DNA of 64,000 bases, from contig OZ234499.1 in the NCBI GenBank assembly GCA_965153455.1, positions 17,232,271 through 17,296,270 on the forward strand, written 5' to 3'. The stretch's first letter is position 1; every line of letters begins with the position of its first letter. Below, piece by piece: positions 34,874-45,000 of the stretch. The stretch comes from Sphagnum compactum. Taxonomy: Eukaryota > Bryophyta > Sphagnopsida > Sphagnales. The translations under genes were made by a program, and so were the position numbers. Below the pieces are notes generated by a model that was not told the DNA's origin, did no database searches, and saw nothing but the letters and a program-made list of their open reading frames with translations.

Positions 34874-35117
34874 AATGAAATGAAAGAATATTAGTCTGCA
34901 CACAATACATGCACTAAATATATTCAAAATGCAAGGACCACTTGTGATGAACTAATAAAAAAGGTTTGTGACCAAATAAATAAATAGGATCCTACTTACC
35001 TATTTTTTAGGCCTACCTACTTAGGCCTACCTGCCTACCTAAAGCTTAAGTTCCTAGGCTACTTAGTTTAAGTAGCCTAATTTTTTGTATGTTAATCTAA
35101 ATTGCTTAGAACTTTAA
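34874..35117. other. Short spacer with CCTA-type repeat
   Basis: 34990-35080 has irregular CCTACCTA and TAGGCTAC units, partly self-complementary. No gene. Confidence 0.5.
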
Positions 35118-35448
35118 CCTCGAGGGGGACACTTAATGTAAAGTTTGGGTTCTACGTGCGTCAAAACAACCATTTTTAAGGAAGGGTATTAAATAATTGT
35201 TCAACCTATTTTTTATCACCCTATTATTATTTAATTCTCTAATATATAAATATTAAAGCCACCTTATATTCATCATAATCCATGACTTCATTACATACCT
35301 CATAGTATAATTAAATTGATTATTTGAATAAAATATACTCTATTTTTGAACCAATTAACTTATTATTTTTACCCAACAACCAAAATATTGCACCCTATAT
35401 TTTTACTCACATATTTTCTACTTTTTTCTACTAGTGTCCCCCTCGGGG
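35118..35448. mobile_element. 331-bp TIR element with 6-bp duplication (MITE-like)
   Basis: The ends CCTCGAGGGGGACACT (35118-35133) and the complement of CCCCGAGGGGGACACT (35433-35448) match at 15 of 16 bases. Both flanks read CTTTAA (35112-35117 and 35449-35454). The interior is AT-rich with no coding frame. The 6-bp duplication does not suit hAT (8), PIF (3) or Mutator (9), so the superfamily is open. Confidence 0.6.
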
Positions 35449-35456
35449 CTTTAACT

Positions 35457-35660
35457 TAGGCAAGGTTCATAAACTATGTTAATAAAAATAAATTGTTAAC
35501 ATCGTTTTATTATATTTAAACACATGTTTATTTAGTAACCTAGTATTGTAGGTTAGCCTAAGTTGTTTGAGGCTTTAGCCTAGGGAAGGTTCATAAACTA
35601 TATTAATAAAAAATTAAATATATTGTTAACATGGTTTTGTTATGTTTAAACACATATCTA
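35457..35660. repeat. Two tandem copies, ~126-bp period
   Basis: 35460-35530 and 35586-35660 share AGGTTCATAAACTATRTTAA, TTGTTAACAT and TTTAAACACAT. Non-coding. Confidence 0.65.
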
Positions 35661-38078
35661 CATTTCATAAGTCAATAAATATTTATCATTTAATTATAGT
35701 TTCCAATTATAGTAATTAAATTCATGGTAGTAATAAAAGTCACATGGCTAGTGGCATAAATTATTATGTCTAGAATTATTATTAATGGCATAAGCCACAA
35801 GTCCAAATTTACTACTAATTTACAACATATTATTACATATTACTACATGTGACTTAAATTACCACAAACATAATAATATGTGAAATAATATATGTCACAT
35901 TTTGGTGTAGTGATAAGTGCCTACCCAAGTTTACTTAGCCTAGCCTCCTAGCCTATTTACTAGGTAATAATAGCCTTTTCTAACCTACCTATTAGCCAAT
36001 AAATGAATCCGTACACTTTGAATTACTAATATTAAAAATGTTGCATGTCATTTAGTCATCTATGTATAGTTGTAAATGTAATTGCAAAAGCAACTTGGTT
36101 GTCAACTATCAATGGATGCCACCAATAATGAATAATATATACTCATTTTTCATCTAAACTTGTGGTTGTCACAAATTGTAGTTGCATTTATGACTAGAAT
36201 CTAGATTTGTTATAATGTAGTTGCACATATAATTACATTCATTTGACACATAGGATTGCTATAGTTGTAGTCATAAAATGAGTTGATTTGGACAATAGTC
36301 ACACACTAGTCATAAACATAAGATCAAAATGGATAAGATGTTCTTGGTAGTGTTATCAAATCAAACATTCATTGGAATTTGGTATGGCATTAAACCAACA
36401 TCATCATACTTGTGCATGTTTCATTGTTGAGCTTATGTTCACATGTTCATAAAGACCATAGACGCAAATTTGATTCCCATACCCAAGAGTGTATATTTCT
36501 TGGCCATTTAGATGAATCCAAAGCTTATTATTTCATGCAAAAATTTGACGAAAGAATAATAGTTTTATGAAATGTTTTTAAAGAAAGTTCTTTAAAATTG
36601 CACAAAAAACCATTATTCCATGAATTTGAAACAAACGGTGATTTAATATGAAACCCAAGTTTTTCAACTTGTAATAGTACACAAGTAACATTCTATCATT
36701 AGTTAGTTCAATCCAACAACTTGGAGCATGTCAAAGTTACCTCCTTCCCACGCTACACCTATTACTTCTTTTGGTCCAAAATTTAAAATACACAATCAAT
36801 AGACACACTTGGCCTCTCATTAATCACCATCAAGTTTTCAACATGATATAATGTTGGTGCAACACTAATATTTTGAAAAAGATAAAAAAATACTAATTTT
36901 AATGAGAAATTGTCCATGAAATTTTGCACATACAAAAAGTTATCCATAAGGAACAAGTTTTTCCATCAAAACTTTCAATTTGTTTTGAAGTTATGGACTT
37001 CAAATCAAATGATATCAAAATACTCATTAATATATTATGCTATGATGTTGATGATTATGACATTTGTAAGTTGTACAATGTTCTTCTATTGAGGATATGT
37101 TTGGGCTAAGTGTTTCTTTTATCATTCTATAAAAATAAAGTGAAAATTTTTAATTAATAAAAAATGGGTAAAATACTATCAAATAAATATTTTAATACAA
37201 TTATTGTTATATGTTTACACAAAACCACAATTATGAATCAATTACATATTCATGGTTTTAATACCTTCTTTTATTTTCAAGGCTCAAATACCTTATATGT
37301 GATTTTTCTAAAATTCAAAATAAGTGAAATCTCACATGAGGTTGCTTTTGATATGACATATAATTTCAATTTCCTTAAAATTGTGTACATCATAACTTAC
37401 ATCACCCATCTTAAATATTTTCCATCCTTGGTGAATGGATATCAAGCACTACCAACTCCACGATGAGACGGGTAATAAATTTTGAATGGTGCATTTTATG
37501 GAGTAAAACAAATTTGAATGATCTCACTTATGTGTAGCTATCTAAAGTTCATGGAACAAGTTATGAATATGGAACATCGAAGAGTTATATGACCTTTTTT
37601 TCTTTCAACCACGCCAAAAGAACAAAACGAGAAATAAGATAAGATAAGGGACCTTAATTTTCGAAAATTTCGACATTTAAAAAAAATAAAAAAATTTTGC
37701 TCTAAAATTTCGACATTTTAAGAAATAATATAATTTTTGCTGAACCTGAAAAGGTACTAGGATAGTCCTCTCCTTTCTTGACAATTATTAGTAGCTCCTA
37801 GATAGCTTTAGGGTCTAAGGTTGCAAACCTTGGACCCAAGGTTGTCCATAGGAGGAAAACTTCCTTTTGAAAACATGATTGGGTTCCAATTTTTTGAATG
37901 GTCCTTTAACTTGTCCTTCGGCCCCTTAAGTTGTTTGAACTTCTTTGTCTTTATGTCACCTTTTTTTATTTACACTTTGGAGTAACTTTTTCCTTCTAGA
38001 TATTTACCTAGACTACCATAAGAAGTTTATATTTTGACTGTCTCTCTATCTATTTACAAAATTCAACAAAAACCATTA
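35661..38078. other. AT-rich intergenic
   Basis: No gene recognised. A local duplication lies at 37655-37735 (both halves with AAATTTCGACATTT). The ~100-codon frame at 37164-37466 (+) is low-complexity. Confidence 0.45.
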
Positions 38079-38081
38079 TTA

Positions 38082-38190
38082 AGGTGCATTCACACCTGAT
38101 GTTAAGTCAGTGTTAAATAAACGTCTAGGTGGCATCCTAAGTGGCATGCAATGTTAAGTAGGTGATGACACCCCGAGTGTGAATGCACCT
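38082..38190. mobile_element. 109-bp Tourist-like MITE
   Basis: Perfect 14-bp inverted ends AGGTGCATTCACAC (38082-38095 and the complement at 38177-38190), flanked on both sides by TTA (38079-38081 and 38191-38193), the target preferred by PIF/Harbinger elements. It is too short to code. Confidence 0.7.
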
Positions 38191-38449
38191 TTAGTAGACA
38201 TGTAACATTTTTTAATGCATTCTTACAAAATAGGGTTATTGTTTTTGTTGTTGTCCTTGTCCCAAAGACAATTAAAAGCCCTTGCCCTCAAATAAATGTA
38301 TTTACAAAAACAGGAAAAGAGAAATTCCTTGAAAATTACAGAAATTTCATAACAAGATACTCTTAGGGTTTTGATGATTGTATACCTACATTGAGGGATG
38401 GGTGCAGCGAGCAGCAGACCTCATGTAGGTATTAGGATAGTCCTAATAC

Positions 38450-38735
38450 CTATCATAGACACATAGACATGCCATGGAACGGTACATGGAACATATGGAA
38501 CATGGATATACCATGTATGGGTACATGGAACATGGAGATGCCATGGAAAAATACGTGAAACATGGGTACATATGTCATGGAAGGGTACATGGAACATAGA
38601 CACTCCATGGAAGAGTAGATGGCACATGGACACGCCGTTGAACAATACATGGAATATGGTACATTTATCATGGAAGGGTACATTACATTCCATGGAAGAG
38701 TACATGGCACGTGGACATGCCATGGGATGATAGGT
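38450..38735. repeat. Degenerate minisatellite upstream of the sterol methyltransferase gene
   Basis: Irregular repetition of GGTACATGGAACATGG and GCCATGGAA, about ten units of roughly 25-35 bp, ending about 480 bp before the start codon. The open frames on the minus strand (MFHV, MECNV-like repeats) derive from the repeat. Confidence 0.75.
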
Positions 38736-39138
38736 ACATGGGCACTGCGCGGAGCACGAGCTGCTATGGTTGTGTGCGTCCTTCTAGGTCTTACCTAGTC
38801 TAGACAACCTAGCTAACCTAGGTCCTTCTCCACAACCCTTGCAGCTACCTGTTGCGCCTCCTGCGCCCTGAAGCTCGCGGACTAGCGTCGCCGCCCACAG
38901 CTCTAGTTGATTTAGGTCCTTCCTTCCCGCAGCTTTCCTTGCATTGTTGGGCTGCGGACATCCCCGCCTGCCTCCCTGCCACCTCGCTGGCGGCGGTCTG
39001 CTGCTCGCTGCTCCTGCTGCTCGCACTCCCGAAGCTTCGAGCTAGAATGCCAAGCAACATCGCGTGCAGCGGAGCGAGTGCCGGAGGAGAGGCACGACAC
39101 TAGTGGTAGCAGTAGTGTGGCTGCAGTAGCGAAGCAGC

Positions 39139-39180
39139 AGTGCGAGAAGGAGGAGGAGGAGCAGCAGCAGCAGCAGCAGA
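39139..39180. repeat. GAG/CAG trinucleotide tract in the 5' leader
   Basis: (GGA)n followed by (GCA)n, 34 bases before the start codon of the sterol methyltransferase gene. Confidence 0.75.
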
Positions 39181-39213
39181 AGCTGGTGAAAGGAAGGGGA
39201 AACGGCCGAAAGA

Positions 39214-40302
39214 ATGGAAGTAGTCCTCGGGAGCGTGGCCGGATGGGCTATGGCAGGACTTGCAGGAGTGATAGCAGCGGGAGTGTACTACGCGCTGTGC
39301 ATGGCAGGGGCGGCGGAGCAAAGAGGAAAGCGAGCAGTGGAGCTGGGAGGAGGAAGCCTGACACGGGAGCAAGTGAAGTCACACTATCGCAAGTACGCGG
39401 CATTCTTCGACAAGCCGAAACAGATCGAGAGTCCCGGGGATGTACCCAAGCTGGTCGACACTTTCTACAACTTGGTGACGGATATCTACGAATGGGGTTG
39501 GGGACAGAGTTTCCATTTCTCGCCGGCCGTGCCGGGGAAATCACACCGGGAAGAGACGCGGTTGCACGAGGAGAAAGTAGCAGATCTGTTGAAGCTCAAA
39601 CCGGGACAACGGGTGTTGGACGTTGGGTGTGGAGTGGGTGGACCCATGCGTGCAATTGCAGCTTACTCGCAGTCTCACATTACAGGAATCACCATCAACG
39701 ACTACCAAGTTGCGCGCGCACGGAGTCACAACAAGAAAGCGCATCTAGATCATCTCTGCGAAGTCGTTTGCGGCAACTTCATGATGATGCCGTTCGAGGA
39801 CAACAGCTTCGACGGCGCGTACTCCATTGAAGCGACATGCCATGCCCCCGTGCTGCAAGATGTGTACGCCGAGGTTTTGCGTGTACTGAAACCGGGATCT
39901 CTGTACGTGACCTACGAGTGGGTTACGACTCCGCAGTTCAGAGCCGACAATGCAGAGCATGTGGAAATCATTCACGGGATTGAACATGGAGATGCGCTTC
40001 CCGGACTGCGTAGTTACAAGGAAGTGGGTGAGATTGCCAAGGCTGCGGGGTTCCAAGTCTTGGAGGATAGAGACTTGGCTCTACCTCCTGCTCATCCCTG
40101 GTGGAAGAGACTGAAGATGGGTCGTCTTTCTTATTACCGTAACCATCTGGTGATTGCCCTTTTGTCTTTTCTAGGTATTGCACCCCAGGGAGTTGTAGAT
40201 GTGCATGAGATGTTGTTCAAGACTGCATTTAATCTCATTCGTGGTGGCGAGACTGGTATCTTCAGTCCCATGCATCTGTTAGTCTGCCGGAAACCAGCTT
40301 GA
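39214..40302 (+). CDS. SMT2: 24-methylenesterol C-methyltransferase (SMT2 class)
   Basis: Single-exon gene of 362 aa. The enzyme moves a methyl group from S-adenosylmethionine to C-28 of 24-methylene lophenol, giving the 24-ethyl side chain of sitosterol-type sterols, at the ER membrane. An N-terminal hydrophobic anchor spans residues about 4-32. YEWGWGQSFHF (92-102) is the SMT-specific sterol motif, LDVGCGVGGP (135-144) is the SAM-binding motif I, YSIEATCHAP (203-212) and YEWVTT (234-239) are further SMT signatures, and the C-terminus carries the SMT domain with FKTA and GIFSPMH. Length, N-terminal anchor and the intron-free structure match Arabidopsis SMT2/SMT3 rather than SMT1, which lacks this anchor and has introns. 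The ATG was chosen because the anchor and GKRAVEL block begin right after it. GC content is far above the flanks. No lesion is seen and all motifs are intact. Confidence 0.95.
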   Translation: MEVVLGSVAGWAMAGLAGVIAAGVYYALCMAGAAEQRGKRAVELGGGSLTREQVKSHYRKYAAFFDKPKQIESPGDVPKLVDTFYNLVTDIYEWGWGQSFHFSPAVPGKSHREETRLHEEKVADLLKLKPGQRVLDVGCGVGGPMRAIAAYSQSHITGITINDYQVARARSHNKKAHLDHLCEVVCGNFMMMPFEDNSFDGAYSIEATCHAPVLQDVYAEVLRVLKPGSLYVTYEWVTTPQFRADNAEHVEIIHGIEHGDALPGLRSYKEVGEIAKAAGFQVLEDRDLALPPAHPWWKRLKMGRLSYYRNHLVIALLSFLGIAPQGVVDVHEMLFKTAFNLIRGGETGIFSPMHLLVCRKPA

Positions 40303-42340
40303 CCCCAAAAAGCACACACACACACCCACATAGCTGCTGCAGTTTTGCTGATTGAAAGAGCTGATCGGCACAGTGGACCCATTACAGCAGAAGACAAGGA
40401 TTTAGTAAACTTGCTCCGTATTGAGATCTGCCGTGGCAGGGCTACTACTCTATCACAGATGGTGGGAGTATGATGGGTGGGCAGCATTTGTGATAGAGAG
40501 ATGATCTAGAGATCGAGAGAGAGAGAGAGAGAAACAGAGACAGATAAAGTAGGGGGGCAATCAGGGGATTGGGGATTTGTTTTTCAAGGAAGTTTAATCA
40601 TGAGGTTGATTGAGGGGCGGCAGAACATTTACTTTAGTACTTGTGAGCTCGCCCACAAACAAGAAAAAAAGAGTTTAGGACTCATGGAGGCATAACAGGA
40701 GATGGAGACTACTACACTCCCTCTCTCACCAAGGTGGGTTTCCACCATGAAAGAGTCAGCAAGCAAAAAGCAGCAGTTACAAGGTGAAATTGCAGAATGC
40801 CAGACAGACAGAAAAAAGCAAAACAGACAGACAGACAGGAGCAAAAAAAGTTTGTAGAGGGACGATGCGAGATGAGAAGGGGATTACTTAGGGCTCACTC
40901 TGGGATATGATTCTTTTTGGAAGAAGAAGACACTCCAGTAGGAGCTCTCTGCAGCAACCTTGTGATTCCGGATGTAGTGGCATTTCTTCTGACAAATCTT
41001 GTATTATCATACTGACTTGTGTGACACATATTGATGACATCCTTTTGGGTATTGTCGATACACCTTTCTTTCTGGGAGCAGCACTGTTTTTTTATTTTTT
41101 TATTTTTGCCAGTATTCAGACATTCAAGACATCGATCATGTAAGTTTTTCCAGCTCTTAAATTCTTGTTTGGTTGCTTGTAGACAAGCCAAAGCTGAATG
41201 TCATAGGTAGATTGGGAATCATTGATTTGGAATTTGAAGGTTTAAAAGTTACGATGCTCTTCATTCAAATCTTCAGGTACCACTACTAATGTGCTCACTA
41301 CTTGCCTAATTTCTGTATCAATTGTTCCCAGTTGTTTCTGCTGCTTGAGATGGCTGAGGGACAGATGCAAATGTTACAGGCTTCTATGTGTGAGCAAGGC
41401 AATTGTAGATTCAATAGATGTCTTGGTTAGGTGAAGGATGAAAAGAGGATGTCCATCATTGAATCTACAATTGGGATGGATCGAAGCTGCCCATCACCTG
41501 TGCTTGGCCTTTCTTCTTTTTGTCTTCTTGTTCTCTTTTATGTCTACATGTGTACCTAATCTGCTGTTGATCTGGAAAGATGTTGCATTTGTGGAGAATG
41601 GAAATGTAAGTGGTGTCAAAAGTGGCTGAATTAACCTGATTGTGCAACTCCACTAAAGCAAATGTGCCATGTTTGTTGATCATAGTCATATAGGTAATTC
41701 CTGATTGTTGACCCAATTCCTGATTATTCCAACCTCTTTAGCTTAACCTGTCGAACACTTGAGCTTTGTTGCTATGCCCCATATTCTAGCACTTGCCAGA
41801 TCTTTCAGAATGCAGCATAATTTGTGCAGCAGCAACAAGGATCCCATGTTTCCACATTGTTGGTTTCAAGGTTTGTCTACGAGGAATTCATCAGGGCCAT
41901 TCCTTGAGGCTCTGTAGATTGCATTTATTGCTTTTTGAGACTTGTTAGTTGTCTCCAGGTGAAGACACTGTTGTCACTGAAGGCAGCTCATTATTGTTGT
42001 GCATGTGTTGTTATCTTTAGAAATGTGAAGTTTCTGACAGTTTGAGAATGAGCAACAAATTTGGTACAGTTTCCAAAGCCAGCTGCTTCAGAAGATGTTG
42101 GAGTGAGACCATGACTGCATGTTCACAAACTCTCTGCACAATACGCCAAGTCACAAAAGGTGCCCACAGGACTGTTAAGTCTTCAGTCTTGTCAGCTTGG
42201 TTCATGAAAGGAGCCTCTATGTGAGTTTGCAGGGAAGACCATGACGACAGATTGAGCAGTTTTGTGGAAGTTTATATACTCTTATATAGCATCAGGGTCC
42301 AGGTTTGTGTGTCATTTGAACTCTGTGATGTCTTGCAACT
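40303..42340. other. SMT2 3' flank with microsatellites
   Basis: (CA)n at about 40312-40326, (GA)n at about 40515-40533 and (CAGA)n at about 40801-40838 follow the stop codon; the first may lie in the 3' UTR. The rest, to 42340, contains no recognised gene. Confidence 0.55.
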
Positions 42341-43289
42341 TCTCTGAGCTTGGGGGAGTGTAGCAGACTGCTGGAATATTGTTCAGAGGTCTACACTCAC
42401 TGGTCACTCAGATGTACTGCTTGTTCGCTTCCTGTTTCGCTTCCTGTTCCTGCATGTGAGAAGGTATCTACTGCTATTAGGTCAAGAACAAATGGGAAGA
42501 GTACTGGTATTGTAGTGGAGAAGAAGTGACAAGAATCCCCATGTTACATGTTGGTATCAGTACATGGGTTGAACTTGCCTCCTAATGTCAGCCCTAACAT
42601 TGGCTGGTTAAGTTGTTCTTGCTGCATCTTGTTGTCGAATCCCTCCTGTCATTGTCTGCCACCAAAGGTGCCTGGGCTGCTGCTGTGAGATTCATGAGGA
42701 CCTGGAGATTAGGTCAGTGCCTCATTCAGGTGGGGGTTGTTGTTTATAAGCAAGTGTGCTGCAATATCTTGTGCTATGTTGCATGACAAAGATCTGGGAA
42801 TCCATTTGAATGCCAGTGCACTAGACTAGACATAGTTGTGAACATGAGCAGAGAGCATAGTTTCTGGAGAGACAAGCCATCCTTCAAGGGGTGGAAGGGT
42901 ATCCAAAGGCATTGTTTTCACCAACAGCCTCCCCTGCTTTTGCTTCAGGGATAAACCTAAGCATGGATCTGGAACCTGAATTGCCTTGCTATCTGATAGG
43001 TGAGCTCCAACTTTGGCTTTTCATCTTGATTGGCCCTGAAGCAGATTGGCTAACCTAATTACTCCTCCAGCATCCACAATCTCATGTTAAAATGTGGGAT
43101 GCATGATACCTGCTACAGATCCTCCAACTTGGGTTCCTCCAGCTCTTCCTTCCCCATATGTTGCAGAAATTGCCACAGGTCCCCTTGCCCTGTGACATCT
43201 GCTAGGCCTACTAGGCTGTACTCCAGGTTTTGGAGTTAGCAACTATCAGGGGAGCCAAATGCAAAGACTATGTTTTAAGCAGGGATGGC

Positions 43290-45000
43290 TGAGCCTAGCA
43301 GTCTCACAAGTGGGCCAATGTAGCAGCTTCAACAGTGGCTTCAGCATTACCAGGGGAGGAAATCTGAAGCCAATGCTGCTGCAGGAGCTTCTTGAGAAAG
43401 TGCCACCAGGACTGGGTGTTCTTGTGTACATCCCTCTCCTTAGCTGCCCAGGTTAGACACTCATCTCCCACAAGAACCTCCACAAGGCACCTCATGGCTC
43501 CTACCTTTGCCCTGTGCAGCATTGCCTCCTGACTGTTAAGTGCAAGTACATCTAGAAGCTGTGCCATTTCAGCAGCAAGCCCTGGGATTTACACATTTTG
43601 TCTGTCTCAATTGTGGGATGATGCAATAAGTCTAGTTACACCCTGTTTTATTTGAAACTCAAGAAGCGTACCTGTTAGAGAGGTGACTGAGGCACCACCC
43701 TCACTTGAGACACTGAACAGGGGATGCAATCCCACCCACGCACCCAGATCATCTTTTCTGGGCATTTTTACACCCACCAAGCACAATGGTATGGCAGGTG
43801 CCCTCTGTGATAAGGTCATGGAGAGGATGAAAGACGCTCGGTGGAATGAAGCCCATCTTTCCAAACACTTGGGTGGCTTGAGGAGAAACTAGGATACACA
43901 TGGGCCTTGCATTCAAAATGCATGTAATCATTTCAACTGCCACAGACTCAAAGTTTCTAGGTTGAGGCTGTTCCTGTTGTGACTGGTTGTCCTCTCCTGC
44001 AAGTCATTGTCTCAGGTTCAACCCAGGGCCTGAACATTTCCAACAAGTGGATCTCCTGTAGGAGTAACCCTCATCAGTTGTGCTTTTCGAGCATCCATGT
44101 CTAGTAGTGACTAATCTTTTGTCCTCCCAGGCCACAGGTAGTGAAGCTCTTTTAGGACAAGATCCAGGTACCACATCTGCTTGAACAGAGGGATCACCCA
44201 AGACATGATGTGAGCTCAGATGAAACCATCATTTGCATGGCAGTCAAGGATAATGAAATCCCAGTGAAATTTGTATCCAGGGCAGACATGCTGCCATAAT
44301 TCTGTGAATAAGCACAGAGATTCACAACTCTAGAGTTGCATTCTCTCACTAAGGTTACTGTCTTTCTTCTGATGTCTCCTGCATCATATCAGCATACTGT
44401 TGGGAGTCTTTTCATCTGTACCATTTTGAGGTTTTGAAGGCAATTCCAAAAGCCCTCGAAGACATTGAGTGCCAATGCTCCAGCTGCATCTTTTTCTTGC
44501 TGCAATGTACTCATGTTTGACCAAATCTACAGTCCACCTCTAGTAGGACTTTAGCTTTGTTCCAGCCACAGAGGTCAGGTTGGTCAAGGCTTCAGAAGCC
44601 ATTTCCCTTGCCTTTGGTAATGATCCACGCATGATCAGACTGATTAAATCAGGGATTGCTCGGTCTTTTCCAATTGCAGCTTTGTTTTGTGCATTGTCTC
44701 CAGTAGCTACTAGGTTGGCTATTACCTCAGCAGCAGCTGCTCTGTCAGCTGAACCACACAGAAACAAACTGTAATTGTGGCTTAATCTCGTGATTCATCT
44801 CCAAATGCCAGGGTGTGTCTCACCCACTTCACAACTCAAGAGCTCAACCAGAGGTCAAGTATGACCATGAGATACCTTCATGACACGGTGAAGGCTATGT
44901 GATGCTGCTGCCAGTGGATCTTAAACTAATTGCAGTTCCCATTTTGGAGCAACTACCTCCTGTCTGCAATACATTGATCAGATCCTGAAATCCTTCAAAG
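43290..45000 (-). pseudogene. Armadillo-like repeat gene remnants
   Basis: Several minus-strand stretches read as alpha-helical ARM-type repeats. 44767-44540 has AAAAEVIANLVATGDNAQNK, then AIPDLISLIMRGS, then AREMASEALTNL. 44995-44830 has GFQDLINVLQTGG and, in another frame, PLAAASHSLHRVM, then a stop, then PLVELLSCEVGE. 43567-43304 has QLLDVLALNSQEA and GNAEATVEAATLAHL. They sit in different frames separated by stops. Some breaks could be introns (an acceptor-like ATTACAG precedes the 44767 segment), but others fall inside repeat units, so decay is likelier. ARM proteins act as protein-binding scaffolds; the specific subfamily is not recognised. Similar but weaker coding-like text continues to about 42750. 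Confidence 0.45.

Noticed and set aside
35118-35448. piggyBac-type element (CC-start, TTAA target)
   Set aside because: The right end is followed by CT before TTAA, so the TTAA target does not abut both ends; the 6-bp CTTTAA duplication fits better.
38784-39100. Ala/Gly/Arg-rich minus-strand frames upstream of SMT2
   Set aside because: Composition effect of GC-rich leader DNA; several overlapping frames and no motif.
39078-39830. 250-codon frame overlapping SMT2 in another frame
   Set aside because: By-product of the GC-rich SMT2 coding sequence and the GAG/CAG tract.
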